This document shows, in pieces, positions 1 to 12,650 of a DNA stretch of 64,000 bases (its first letter is position 1; each line of letters opens with the position of its first letter). The notes beneath the pieces were generated by a model that saw only the letters and a program-made list of their open reading frames with translations, was not told the origin of the DNA and searched no databases. The stretch covers positions 17,667,307-17,731,306 of the forward strand of contig NC_134031.1 in assembly GCF_964204645.1 (NCBI RefSeq), given 5' to 3'. Source of the stretch: Tubulanus polymorphus (taxonomy: Eukaryota > Nemertea > Palaeonemertea > Tubulaniformes > Tubulanidae). Both the position numbers and the translations under genes were made by a program.

Positions 1-3000
1 AATCATAGCCAATAATTCACAAATCCTTGGTGACTATTAAACCAGGTCAATGAAATATATATTTAGTGATTGGAGAAACGCCATTAAACAACCAAATCTA
101 TAAATGTCTCGAAATTCTATGCTATTTAGAAATATCTTTATTATCCTATTCCAATTGAGATGTGTATACATTAGTCAACTGTTTCAATGAAATTCGGGCA
201 ACCTGTCGTGCCGCCGATTTAGACAAAAAAAACAAAACCAGGTTTTACATAATCAGCGCCAATAGCTTCACTATGTCAAATGAATGACTTATTTTGAAAG
301 GTTTTGTATTGGAAGAACCGAAGCATAATGAAGCCATTTTTTACTGGCTTAGATATCGATAGATTTGCTTTGTTGCTAACCTGGTGACAGTTATATCGGA
401 TGTGTTGACGGGAGTAACTGGTAAAATTGTGCAGAGGATATCCGGTGTTACATTATATTACGATTCGCGTCTATGGGAAAATATTATTCGGTATTTCTGG
501 AAGAGGGATATTTGAGGTTTTCTATTATTCAATTTCTATTATGAGGTTTTCAATTATTCAACGCTCGTGCATCGGATTCCTGTGATTTTCGGAATGTTGT
601 AATGTTTGTTGTAAATCGTATAACATCTATCACCGGATCTTAACCGGATTAATGTTGAAAACGATATGTTTAATTCTGGGAAAACGTGTTCTGAAAAAGA
701 ACGCTTGAAATTTTTACTTTGAAATTTTCACTTTATGTCTATGGAAACTAGTTTGGATTTTCTAGCCAGTTCAACAACTTGCAATTTTAAATGAACTTGG
801 TTCCATATCAAAATGTATCTAGAACCATCGGCCTGATTCGCGCAGTGTTGTACTTTCCAGAAGAGTCATATATTATCTCGAGGTCATGACATCACGTTCT
901 CAAGCTGTTATCGATTCATTATCTTTATTGCGAGATAAAACATGTCCGAAATTTACATTTGACAAATTTGAACGTATAATACACGTATCTCCTCAGTTTT
1001 GTTGACTAGTTTAACAAGATCTAATTACGATTACATGTTCTAAATTTCACGCTGAATTCCTGGGTTCGAAGTCATATATGTACTGATGCACGAGCGGTGA
1101 TATTAGCAATAGTTTTGTTATAATAATAGTTAGTCGCGAATACGCATAGATCGGATATCAACACAGATTTACTGAGGAGTATTGAAAATGTCAGAGTACT
1201 GCAGTGCTTGTCCATCGCGGGGTGACCTTGAAGAAGGGTAAGCACTTTTTAGGTTTTGATGAGCAATCACTATCTTAGTTTTCTAGTTTGATCCTGCGGC
1301 AATGCACTCGAAATTGACAGAATAATATCAGGCTTCGCGCCGAAGGATCAAAGAAGAAAAAGCCTTTCATCCGAGTAATATTTTAAAAAAAGATATCGGA
1401 ACCTCAAAGACCCATTGAAAAATTCATGAACACAGTCTTTTCAAATGCTTCCAATAGACATACGTCGGATATTATACTAAGTTAACTTAGTGTAATATCT
1501 ATATTAATTAACAGATATAGTAAGTTTGCTTTCGGCGGTAAATCATCCATTGACGAATATTAGGCATCGCAATGCGTTATTCAGTTCTCGTCGCAAATGT
1601 GCAAGATGGCGCAGTCGCGATTCGTTCATACCTCGCAGCCCCAGGGAGGTGCTGGTGCCTAGCTTGCGCACACGCACACGAAAGGAAACACACACGATAA
1701 TGCGATTATTACTAATCTATGAAAATGTTGCGGCACAGCGAAATCTTCAACGCTAATTCATCCCCGAGTTAAGGGCGATATTTTTTAAGGGGAGTCATAA
1801 TGATTTCATAGGGCCTACGTAGAAAACTGGTTCTGCTTGGCCTCTCGCTTTCTTAGACGACTGATCGACAAAGAGTCACACTTTTGAATGTCACTAAAAT
1901 GTTCTATAAAAACCTGTCTCATACGAAAATACATTAACATGCATTTTTTAATGTGTTTACTATAATATAAGGCATGCGCACAGCGACCAACCGTGCCTGT
2001 ATAAAGTTCAGGCCGGATTCAGACGGAGTCACGCGCTACCGTCGCGAAAATCTCGTTTTTTTTCCATTTTTTTCCCAAAAGTAAAAAGGGTTGTCCCTAT
2101 CAATTCCAAAAGTAGAAAAGTGCTCAATTTTACAAGATAATTTTCAACAAAAAGGCATCACCATTCTTCTTTCATCTTTATTGCCTGGAAACTACGTCTC
2201 AAAGCAGTAAACTTTCTAGAAAGCACTGATAAGCATCACGACTCCATTCACGTCTTGGAAATTGTACCAAAAAGCAGAAAACATTCAAATATTTTTCGGG
2301 GAGGACCCCAGACCCCCTAGTTTATCGTGGATTATGCCATTTTCTATAAGTTGCGTTACCCTCAACAGTGGGCCTGCTATTAAAATGTCGGTCTCTCACT
2401 TGACACCTCGTAATTTGAACATTATATAAGCACTATTTCTGTAACATATTCCATTTCACCAGCTTGTTCTATTGCAACATCCTTTCCGTATTGATTATCC
2501 TCTTAAAAGCGCCGTCACACGACACCCCGGCTTATACACTATACACCCTGATACTCAGTCCGAGAGTAACTCATGGTGTCACTCGTTTGAAAAATGTATT
2601 CGCCACCAGCTTGCTTTGAAGAATATCGGGATTCGGCAGGCGTTTCTGTGAAGGAATCGATACGATTTGTCCAATAATCGTATAATTACGTTTTACGGGT
2701 AAACGCCAATCAAAAAGGGTTATTAAATATCTTGAAAGAAACAATAAACATACAGTCACCTGACACCGGCCTTTAGAAAGAATTTGAATATATACACTTT
2801 CGATTTTTCTATGGCCTTGTTTATATGATATATACATGTTAGGTATGTGTGTAAATGTAAACCCAAATTTGGTTGTAACTCAACCGAGGCACTGCTAAGA
2901 TTGAGAGCTGTTCCGCTCTACGTTTTCCCCTATTTGCGTCGGTTATTTATAAATAAGCGACAGCTTTTTAGCACAAATGTGAAGAAAAAAAAAACGTAGA

Positions 3001-3438
3001 CGAAATCTGCATCGATCTGTCATGACGCGAATTCTTGTCGGTTGGAATTGAACGGAAATGGACGTCTATCGCGCTGCAGCGATATTTCTCGATAATTACA
3101 CAAAAACTAAGTTCCTGTCTGCGCATATAAACCAGCCACCGCCGTCACCACCGCCCCGCCGCCATTCTATTCATTACCAACAAATACATACGTACTACGG
3201 TTACCCCTGATTTTTTCCCTGAAGCGACCAGAAAAACAAATTAGGTTTACACGCAGAATCTCTTTACGTATAATATTTGTTGATTTCGGCTCGCGCGTGG
3301 GGTGTAACGAACCATTTAGATATGGTCGATTAAAAAAATGTCTGCTTTTATCGGATAAATTTGCCTAGTTATAATAAATCACCGGGATAAGTACCACGGA
3401 TGCCTCGAAAATTATACAGCGATCGTAATAATCCCCTA
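1..3438. other. non-coding, AT-rich flank
   Basis: No convincing gene is visible on either strand. Short open frames here have no family resemblance. The only coding hint is a possible small first exon at 1188-1237, listed separately. A near-perfect short palindrome lies around 1470-1500 (ACTAAGTTAACTTAGT core). The stretch could be intergenic or a long intron of a gene starting outside the window. Confidence 0.5.
1188..1237 (+). CDS. possible first coding exon (very tentative)
   Basis: An ATG opens a 16-codon frame (MSEYCSACPSRGDLEE) that runs into a good splice donor, GG|GTAAGC, in phase 2. I could not find a matching downstream exon, and the gene at 4998 has its own well-placed ATG, so this may be chance. 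It is recorded because it is the only coding-like signal in the first 4 kb. Confidence 0.15.
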
Positions 3439-3896
<458 letters not shown>

Positions 3897-4997
3897 ACAA
3901 AACCCAGTAATCGTTGGATTTATTGATACTGAAAAACGTACTAAGCACACGCGATGGAATGATCGAATGTTCCTAAGACATGGGGTAAGCTTGCGGAGGT
4001 TGCATGTTGACAGTCGTAAAAACTACACCGATGGGACTCGTCAACGTCTATGCACTAGTACTCATGGCTTATGGATGACTTCGAATTTCATTATCTACAC
4101 GTTGCACTGCACGATTAATTAATTATTTAATCGTCACGTCGATAGTTTTAGCGCAGACGCCGCAAATAAGCAGCCTTTCTACAAGTAAAACCACAGTGAC
4201 CAACGACAACGCGCGTCAAAACGTCGTAACTAATTCATCAGACGCATATTATTCTCCGCGCGATTTACACCGACGGCAATTTTGACCATCGAAGTCACCA
4301 GATTAGAAAACATAGTCGATGAATTAGATTGACGGAATCGGGTCAATTAATTATGCATTGATACCGTTCTCCGGGTATTCGATACATATGTATGTATTGA
4401 CTTAGTAAATTGGTTCTCGGGCGTCGTGTAAAGTGTTTCTTTGTCGCATCAGGCGAGACACACGCAATGTGAAACTAGCATTAGTATTGTTTGCGATTGT
4501 TTCATTGATTATTGTCTAAGGAGGCGGTTGCCATCCGTGGGATTCGGATATAATTAGATAACCGGGCATAGAAGATATTGTGAAAATCATTGACTGGACT
4601 GTGCGACGAAAAAAAGTTTGGAGGAAAGGCGATTCTTTAAACCAAACATCTTAATCGGTTCACGACGCACGCGTGTCGAAACCACGTCGAAACTACGGAT
4701 AACACACGAATCAACGGATTGAACGAATGAATTTCATGAAATCAAAAATAATTTCGTAATAGCCCGCGGTAGTTTTTCTTTCTACAAGAATTTTATCTCG
4801 CGTGATAAACTTGACGAAATGTGTCATATGTAATCGATCATTTTTCTGTTGACTCGGGAGGTTTATATATGCTGATATTTGTATTATTTCCACACGTCGA
4901 AAAACTGAGTTGGTAACAATAATCGATATAAGGTGATTCGACGAGGAGGGGATTAGTTGGAATACGAATCCGTTTGTTTCTGTTAAAACTTTTCACA
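3897..4997. other. intergenic / upstream region
   Basis: I see no gene or RNA in this stretch. It precedes the start codon at 4998 and presumably holds that gene's promoter and 5' UTR, but no clear TATA box or initiator stands out. Confidence 0.4.
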
Positions 4998-7900
4998 ATG
5001 GCTGATATTAACGAAGAAAGTGCAGTGATCGATGGTGATGGCGAACTCGGACAACAGAAAAAGATCGAAATCATCAGGAAATTGTTAAAGAACTTTGACC
5101 TCGAAAAAACCAAACATAAATACTCGAATCTGGAACCGATTGATATGAAAATTGACCCGTCTTCGTACAGTGTCGATTGGTAAGGAATCAATCAGCAGAG
5201 TGGCGCAGTGGAAGCGTGCTGGGCCCATAACCCAGAGGTCCGTAGATCGAAACTACGCTCTGCTATGTTTTATTGCTGTGATTTGTTTTGCGCTTCTTTT
5301 TTTGCTCTTTATTTGGAACGAGTCGTTAGAAGTCAGACTTCTAAAGGAAAGTGACGTATGCTTATGCGCGGTGTTAGTGTCAAGGTGACAACGCCATAAA
5401 ACCTTCAGAGGAGTAACTAAGATTTCCGATACCAAATTTATCCATAAGGTATTCGGGTTAAAACGAAACCCTGTTTTAGAATGTATTTTGTATTTTATGT
5501 GCCCGCCTATACGTCATTAATTTTTGTTACCCGCAGGCCCCACGAGCAGAATAGCGTAGAGAAAAGGCTGGGCCCATACCCCAGAGGTCCCCGTTGATCG
5601 TTAAAACGCTCCGTCAGTTGAATTACCCGGTAGTTTTTTTTTTAATTTCTTTTATCTACAGTTCATTCGAAGCGACGGCTATACGAGAACGGCTTATTCA
5701 TTTGATGGGCTCAGATATTGTCAGAATGAACGACCAAAAATATATGGAACAATTGCAAGAGAGGGTCAGGGATGAATATTATGTGAGTATTGTTTATATG
5801 TTTATTCAATCGAAAAAGTAAGAAATCACCAAATAGTACATAATAATAACAATAAACATAATAATCATTTGAGTATTTTCCACATAACTTTGGAAGGACT
5901 GCAGAAAAAAATGAAAAATGAGTGCCAGGGCCATGTTCTTTGGTTACACGTTTTTAACTTCTCCTATCGACTAATACATTACCATATTATCATCTGTAAT
6001 TTTCTAATGTAATTTAAATCGTAAATAAAGAATAATAGAATTGTGCTGAATTTTTTTCTGATGTGGGAGAAATGAAAAAAAAAACTAACTTCTTTGCAAA
6101 TCACGAGATTGAAATTTAAGACGAACAGAACTTAAACAATTAGTTACTAGATTGAAAATCAAGACGGATATTTAAACAAAACAAAAAGCTTTTTTTCAAT
6201 TTGATGATTTTTGCAGAATTCTCGGATCCGTACTCCAAGTAATAGAAAATAGACCTGATGACGGTATTATTATCATTATCATTATTACGTCACAAATATT
6301 TCCATACAGGAAATGGAGGAAAAGAAGGAGAAACAACTAATGGAAGATGAAAGGCGAAGAATTCGCAGGTTGATAAACGAAGGAGTTATACAGTCGTCTG
6401 ACTCAGAAGAGGCTCAAAGATTGGGCTATGGACACGAAACGAAAGTTGTGGAAAGGAGGAATAAAAAGGACTCGCAACAGCCTCAGCATCACTGTCACCA
6501 CGATAGCATCATGGTAAGTACATGACGTGTGCCCAATTTTCACAAGTATATAGGAAAGTACGATTATGTTTTTTTTTTTGTGAAAATGTCATATTTGTGT
6601 ACGTCATGTTTGCCCGACAATCATCCATCAAAAAAGGACAATGGGTTCGAATCTTGGTGGCGACAGAGTTTCTTGGTCGAAGGGTCGTCTCTGGTATCTC
6701 TCCAATTGGGAAAAATAAACATCGAACCCGCTAATAATGCCCTGTGTGGCGTTCAGTGGGTTGTGGGTCAAATAAGCCGTTATAGAATATAAGATGGCCA
6801 CAAATATAGGCCCGAATCATGATATTGAGTAAGAGACTGTAAACTCTAATGTTGAGCATAGATTTCCAGTAATATTAACTCGCATGAATATAAGGCTATT
6901 GCCAAATTGCAATTGACCTAATTTTCTCAAAATTAAACATAAATTGATCGCAGACTTGAGCAAACTTTTTTTTTCAAAGGAATGCAATCACCTTTGTAAC
7001 TGCGATAACAAAAATGGCCACAGACGATTGGTTGATGAGAAACCAAAACCGAAAGAAGTAACAGTAAGTTTGTAGACATAGATATACCTGTAACGCGAGG
7101 AATTTTACTGATCAATTTGCGCGAGTACGAACGGTTGAGGCAACGGAGGAGTTAAATTATTTGATTTGATTTGAACACTTTATTTTTCAAATATAATTTA
7201 CAGCATAGTGTACAAAGCATAATACAAAATACAGTAAATTAGACCTGGAGGGGCCTGTAGAAACTAAGGAATAGTTTGTATAAAACAGGTCCCTCAGAGG
7301 AGAAAAGAAAAAAGAGAGAAATGCAATAAAGAAAATAATATGCTCACAGTCAACCCTTAACACACAAAATGCAATCAAAGTAAACTATGATAACAGCTTG
7401 ATTAAGATATAATCATTTAATAAGCCAGTTATTTTCTGTATTATGAGATTTCATTCACTCTATCATTCTAGCATCGCGGAGATCAACAGGAAGATGATGA
7501 GGACAGCGATAAAGAGAAAGCAGGAGATGAGGAGAGTGGCGAAAAAGAAGATGAGGTAAGGTCGGGCGGCATCCGCAGGCACAGCAGGGCAATGACCCGC
7601 AAGCCATTTAAAGTCATTTTGAAATGAAAAAGGAAATATCAACTAAATGTTTATCTTACAGACGAACGGGGATGGCAAACAACACCCCGATCCACTGATC
7701 AACAAGTTCAGACACGAATCGGTAAGTTGTCAAGGCAGTGAATTAGAAAAAGAAAATCAACTTAAAGTTTATTGACGCCTTGAAAAAATAACGTATTTAT
7801 TGCTTAATATTGTCGACAACAGATAATGGTATAAGTTATCAAGGATCAAAATTTATTAGTTAGAACACATCTTCTAAAAATGACTACAAAATTTATCAAA

Positions 7901-8313
7901 AATAAAACTGATGTTATGAATATTTAATTACAAAATAAACAGTTCAAAATTGTTATCGTTATTTGGATGATGTACTGCACATCGACGCACACAGAACCCT
8001 TTAAACAACGCGAACATTATCATAACGCTTTTTCGGCGTCAAAGAGATTAATCAAGATTTCGTGAAGCCACTCTGTAGGAGCACACTTACATGGAAGTCA
8101 CAGATATCTTTCAGATATACTTAATTATATATTCAATATATACAGACGATTCCGGCGCTATATCAAACCGGCCACGATGTCGTGATGAGTACATTAGAAA
8201 AAGATGAAAACAGCCATGGCCCCGCGCAAACGACAGCCGATCAAACGCAAACGCAAGCGGAAGAACAACAACAACAGACAGTTGAAGAGGAGCCACCCGA
8301 AAGCGCAACATAA
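4998..8313 (+). CDS. uncharacterised acidic coiled-coil protein, 7 coding exons
   Basis: Proposed exons are 4998-5179, 5662-5782, 6310-6513, 6980-7063, 7472-7555, 7662-7721 and 8146-8313, about 300 residues. Every junction has GT-AG ends and the phases agree throughout. The start is the ATG in CACAATGG, opening MADINEESAVIDGDG. Residues about 60-140 are charged and helical (IRERLIHLMG, YMEQLQERVRDEYYEMEEKKE, EDERRRIRRLI), as in a coiled coil. A short Cys/His cluster follows (HHCHHDSIM joined to ECNHLCNCDNKNGH). Then come an acidic Glu/Asp stretch and a Gln/Thr-rich tail. I do not recognise the family and see no catalytic motif. The Cys/His cluster spans the join of exons 3 and 4 and could bind metal, which is inference only. 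Confidence 0.75.
5194..5265 (+). tRNA. initiator tRNA-Met (CAT)
   Basis: The 72-nt sequence has the hallmarks of eukaryotic initiator tRNA-Met: a 7-bp acceptor stem AGCAGAG/CTCTGCT, anticodon loop CCCATAACC with CAT, and the GATCGAAAC T-loop in place of TTC. It lies in the same orientation inside the first intron of the coiled-coil gene, only 14 bp after that gene's splice donor. No CCA is encoded, as expected for a nuclear tRNA gene. Confidence 0.95.
5545..5616 (+). pseudogene. decayed copy of the initiator tRNA-Met gene
   Basis: Some 350 bp downstream of the intact tRNA, the segment AGCAGA..GGCTGGGCCCATACCCCAGAGG keeps the anticodon arm. The acceptor stem no longer pairs, the D-arm is altered and the T-loop has an insertion. 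It looks like a local duplicate that has lost function, still in the same intron. Confidence 0.75.
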
Positions 8314-8788
8314 TTTCGCTGATTCGTTGTTTTTGAAAGATATAATTTAGATGCATGTAGTTAGGCTAAAGCATGATACCTCGTTTCTCCTAATCGGCCA
8401 TTTTGTAAACCGCAATAGAAATTTGATCAGTTCATTTCTATAACTGGGTCTGTAATTGTAAGCATGGTTATGATTTTATTAAAAAGTAATTTACAGGGTA
8501 GATTGGCGGCCGGCCGGAACAACTGCTAAGCTCAGCAGAAAGGAGAAACAAGGGAGCATTTCTTTAGCCTTATAGGGTATATGATGTGTATGAATATACG
8601 TAGAACTTCATTACCGACGCGTATAAGACTGATGGCTATTAAACAATCATTTCATACTGTTCTTATCACTATATATATTATATATTCACGTTGTAATTGA
8701 ATTTTATAAATTGAGCATTTTATTCGTCGAAAAAATAAGATACTTCATGCTAAGTAGAAAATAATACTTTATTAAGAAAAAATATCCG
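8314..8788. other. 3' UTR and intergenic spacer
   Basis: Follows the TAA of the coiled-coil gene. AT-rich, with no gene visible up to the tRNA-Gly on the opposite strand. Confidence 0.4.
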
Positions 8789-8860
8789 TGCGTTCGCCGG
8801 GAATCGAACCCGGATCCACTGCTTGGAAGGCAACGATGCTAACCTTTACACCACGAACGC
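8789..8860 (-). tRNA. tRNA-Gly (TCC)
   Basis: Read on the minus strand, the 72 nt form a full cloverleaf: acceptor GCGTTCG/CGAACGC, anticodon loop CTTCCAA (TCC), and T-arm CCGGG-TTCGATT-CCCGG. Box A and box B promoter sequences are intact. No CCA is encoded. Confidence 0.95.
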
Positions 8861-9532
8861 ATATGATGTCCCATCGTGTGTAAAGTACAAACATTTGGTA
8901 ATGCACATGCGTTTTCCACTGGGTAGTGAGAGCGCTCTTTTGTCCTAAGTGTGATCGAAATTCCTTCAGGCTCCAGGTCTATCTAAATGTCCATTCGAAA
9001 AGCTGACATTCCTGACGTTTCTTAATATAAACGTTGTGAAAAATGCGCACCCTGCATTCAAAGAAATCACCCAACATCGAGGAAAAGTATATTATTCTGT
9101 ATCGTTTATTTTTATAAGTTAATTTAATATAATATATTCATAAATGACAAAATTGATTTTTAGCCTTCTCAATAATCTGGATATTGGTGCTTTTACCCCC
9201 AGACCGATTGACCTTTAATGTTTGATATCGATAGTCGGTACCTATATAAAGAAAGCAATGAACCTTTGGCGTCATACGATTAGAACGGGACGGGCCTAAA
9301 TATGATACTGGACGATGATTTATGCTCGCAAGCCCTGGTATTTTGACAGAGATAAAGCCGTAGTATCGTGTTTAGGTCGTGCACTCATTATCAGTTTCTG
9401 GAAAACCCGGTGAAAATAACTAGATCAAATACTCGTTCATACTGATGTTACTGTATACTATAGTTACGTAAATGAAAAGTGAGCGTATTCATAAAGTTAT
9501 TTCGTGTCTAATCGGAGTCATAAATTCGCGCG
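8861..9532. other. intergenic spacer
   Basis: No gene visible. Contains the presumed promoter and 5' UTR of the Rab-like gene that starts at 9533. Confidence 0.4.
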
Positions 9533-11266
9533 ATGTCGTATGCTCAAGACAGAAGGTCGGCGGAACGGATAAGATGGAAAAGTCGACCGCTTCACAGGAA
9601 GCTTATCCTCGTCGGCGACCGAGGCGTCGGTAAAACACAAATATTTCGTAATTTCGTCGTCGACGCGCCGTCGAAGAACCGCAGCCAACCGTCGCCGAAA
9701 ACCGAATCACACGTTAGATCGTTCAGGACTGTTTTGGGGGAACAAGACAAACTAGTAGAGGTATGATATACATGTTATAACGCTGAAATACAAACGAAAT
9801 ACAAACGAATACTCAGATAACTTTGCAGAAATACATTATCCAATTGATTTATTATTGCAATCGCAAACATGCTGTTGACGAGGGGCCGTCCATAAAAAAT
9901 ATCCACGCTGTAGGGGAGGGGGTTTAGATTTTTTTGACTTTTGTGGGCAAGGGGGAGGGGTTCCTCTGATTGGGTGTCCATCTTGAAAGGGACATCGTTC
10001 ACTAGTTAGGGACATCTTTTGTGGTTAAAAGTATAGGTAAAATCACCTATGACTAGTTACCAGAACTTTACAAGTTATAATTATAATACCGGGTTAATAA
10101 GGGAATAAATGTAAATAAGTTAATAAAAGTTAAAATTTTTCATGTTGCATCAAATCTTGTGTGAAACTTAAGACCCACTGTCCGTCGGACAACAGGGGAG
10201 GGGTTCAAGATGATATATATTTTATGAGGGGGTCAGATTTTCCATACTTTTGTGTGGACACGTCTTTCATGGACAGCCCCTTAACTATTTCGATCTTATT
10301 TAAAAGGTTCGTTTATTTGACATGCTGAACAGTGAACCGCATTCGACTGGTAACCAGTATTACCGAGGGGCCGACGGTGTGTTGTTGGTATTCAGCGAAA
10401 ACTGCGTCAACAGCATGAACAATCTACTGAACGTCTGGATTCGTCTTGTAAAAGCCAGATCGGATGAACCTTACCCGGCTATGTTTCTTGTGAAAGTTTC
10501 AAAAGAATTGAACGAAGATCCAAAGATTTGGGCATTGTAATATTTTCTCTTTCCTTCAATACCCAAAATTTTAAATGCGAACTTTTCATTTCGAAAATCA
10601 TCCGTCTTTAAATGAAAATTTAACTGACTTAAGAATATATATTGGATCATGTAATTAAATGAACAGTATATATACAGTCGTATAGAATTTCCACAAGCGC
10701 GCAGCCACCAAGCGGAATAAAATAAAGTTACATCTTATCTTTAAATGCAAAGTGGGATTCGATAAAATGATGTACAATTTTAGCTAAAACGACAAAACCC
10801 GCTTAATTCGGATCGGCTTAATTCGAATCGATTTTGGTCTAATCCGGATATTAATCTATTAAACAAGAAAATGAATTTTAATCCAGATTAATATCCTGTA
10901 AATCGGGTGAATTTTGTTGGTCCCCAATGATACGAATTAAGCGGATTATACTATAGCGTATTTCATGCTCGCGTTTTCTATATGTTTTTCAGAGCTCAGC
11001 GCAGACGGGCGCCGGAATGCGTCACTCGGTCTCAATTCGACTCATTCGCCAGAGGTCTACGCGAACACGTCAGACTCGAAGGCCAATTTGAAATAGCCCC
11101 GGGAGTATTCGCCCGATCGAGCGTCGACGAAATGTTTCAAAAGATCGTTCCCGTTCTGATCGCCAGCAATCACGCGGATTCCTCCTTATCGATGTCGCAA
11201 TCAATAAGGAACAGCCAAGAAGAAAGACAATATTTGCGCGGGTGCGGTCACTGTTTCGGTGCTTGA
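9533..11266 (+). CDS. divergent Rab/Ras-like GTPase-fold protein, 3 exons
   Basis: Exons 9533-9760, 10307-10536 and 10993-11266 join in phases 0 and 2 to give about 243 residues. A basic leader of about 23 residues precedes an intact P-loop (LVGDRGVGKT). After the first junction, VRLFDMLN...YYRGADGVLLVF aligns with the Rab segment KLQIWDTAGQE...YYRGADGVLLVY, but the DTAG switch II motif reads DMLN. The NKxD base-recognition motif is replaced by LVKVSKEL, and no SAK motif is evident near FARSSVDEMF. The protein ends CGHCFGA, whose last four residues loosely fit a CaaX prenylation box. It probably keeps the G-domain fold with altered or absent GTP hydrolysis; that is inference from missing motifs. 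The specific Rab subfamily is not identifiable. Confidence 0.7.
9881..10282. mobile_element. MITE with GGGGCCGTCCAT-type ends, in intron 1 of the Rab-like gene
   Basis: The element opens AGGGGCCGTCCATAAA and closes TTTCATGGACAGCCCCTT, an inverted pair. The interior is G-runs and AT-rich sequence with no coding capacity. It accounts for most of the intron. Confidence 0.6.
10797..10955. mobile_element. pogo/Tigger-like MITE
   Basis: Inverted ends CCCGCTTAATTCGGAT and ATACGAATTAAGCGGATTATA flank a short non-coding core. The same family recurs at 54072-54228. It sits in intron 2 of the Rab-like gene. Confidence 0.55.
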
Positions 11267-11450
11267 AGTGCACTTTTTAAAACGGATATAAAAGTGAAAT
11301 GATTCATATGTATTCACTTTATCTGAATGTTTCCCGCTTTTCCCTTTTAAGATAAAGACAACTTTTTTGTAACACGAAGGTCCTTGTAATTCTATTAGTT
11401 GACAATGATCGTGTGGAACTCGGATAAAACGATTCATCCGTAATGAAAAA

Positions 11451-11637
11451 TACAGTGCAACCTCTTTAATACGAATCGTGTGGGCAAAAGTGAAATTGTC
11501 GCATTTAACTGGTGTCATTAAACTTGTATTATCCTAAGCATTATTGATATGAATATATTGTCTGGGACATGTTGGAAATCATCGTAACAAACGGAGGTTC
11601 GTCATAAACCGAATCGTATTGACGAGGTTCAATTGTA
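11451..11637. mobile_element. pogo-like MITE, TACAGTGCAACCTC ends
   Basis: Starts TACAGTGCAACCTCTTTAA and ends GACGAGGTTCAATTGTA, an imperfect terminal inverted repeat bounded by TA. No coding capacity. It lies just 3' of the Rab-like gene. Confidence 0.55.
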
Positions 11638-11650
11638 CATAGAATTTCCT

Positions 11651-11995
11651 TCCTCCCTCTGCAGGGACTCGAACCTGATGGCATCGCTACACTCAGCCAC
11701 GGCACGAACCCCTGCATCAGTAGACCGGGTGCGCAGGTACATGCGCAGCTTTCCGAACGAAAACTGGCGGCACCAATCAGATTGCTCGTTGTATAATCGT
11801 TGAGGCAAATTTCAAGGATGAACTATAAATGGGAAAACCCGGGCTAAAATAAAACGGGATTTCTGATTGGCTAAAAATCACATCATCTGAACTGCGCATG
11901 TATCTGCGCACACGGTCGATTATGGCAGGGTTTCGTGCCGTGGCAATCTCGATGCCATCAGGTTCGAATCCCTGCCGGGGGAGGATGAGAATTTC
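11651..11995. mobile_element. fold-back element with tRNA-like arms
   Basis: Two inverted arms of about 100 bp (roughly 11651-11750 and 11880-11995) share CGAACCTGATGGCATCG, CCACGGCACGAA and a CATGCGCAG block. The right arm carries GGTTCGAATCCCTGCC, a perfect box-B-like (T-loop) sequence, so each arm could derive from a tRNA-related SINE. It may be a pair of inverted SINEs or a MITE that captured one. Confidence 0.65.
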
Positions 11996-12009
11996 GTACC
12001 AAGTACAAG

Positions 12010-12191
12010 TACAGTCAACCCCCGATATACCGTCCTCCAATATACCACCACCCCCGCCTACTGCCAGGCTTCCTCAATGTACATCTCTATACAAATATAT
12101 AGTAAAACACCCCCGATAAACCGCCATACTATCTATACCGCCAAAATTGCTCTACACCGATATGGGCGGTATATCGGGGTTTAACTCTGTA
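12010..12191. mobile_element. pogo-like MITE, TACAGTCAACCCCCGATATACCG ends
   Basis: The left end TACAGTCAACCCCCGATATA mirrors the right end TATCGGGGTTTAACTCTGTA. TA borders on both sides fit a TA target duplication, as in Tc1/mariner/pogo elements. Non-coding core. Confidence 0.65.
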
Positions 12192-12345
12192 AGATAATCA
12201 AATTGTTTTTACACTGCCATCAATTACATCTATGACGAAAAGATTTTCTTGTCCGTGAAGTTCTATCTAACAATGTTCCACTGTAATTTTCACTAACTAG
12301 AAAGGTTGGTTTAAGCCCTGTTCAAAATGTTGGTTCAAAGATGAC

Positions 12346-12650
12346 TTATATACACAATTCACGTCCGGAGAGGACTGGTTGTGATGGATGTATGCTTCGG
12401 ATGTGGCGCTGACAATTTTCGCTTTGCGAGAAACGCTTGTTACAATACGGACAACCGTACGGCTTGACCCCGGTGTGCGTCCGAATGTGTTTTATCATAT
12501 TCATCCGCGGGGCGTGACGCGGGCAATACGGGCACTTGATCACCAACACCGGATCGCCGAGTGATAAATCATCCGCCATACGACCTACAGGTGGCGCCAT
12601 AGTTGAATTTGCCAACGGCGGAGGCTTCTTTACTTTCGGCGGTTTCGTAA
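12346..12650 (-). CDS. gene A finger exon 32 (most distal)
   Basis: Acceptor TTTTGCAG at 12651. The leader is Pro/Lys-rich ([15 protein letters not shown]). Finger 1 is [20 protein letters not shown]; finger 2 has helix QSENCQR. Tail [12 protein letters not shown] then stop. It lies 27.3 kb from the constant donor. Finger 2 groups it with the next three exons upstream (CPYC/CPHC knuckle, ENCQRHIR helix). Confidence 0.85.

Noticed and set aside
1526-1756. 76-codon plus-strand ORF
   Set aside because: Low-information basic sequence with no splice sites or homologous look; length expected by chance.
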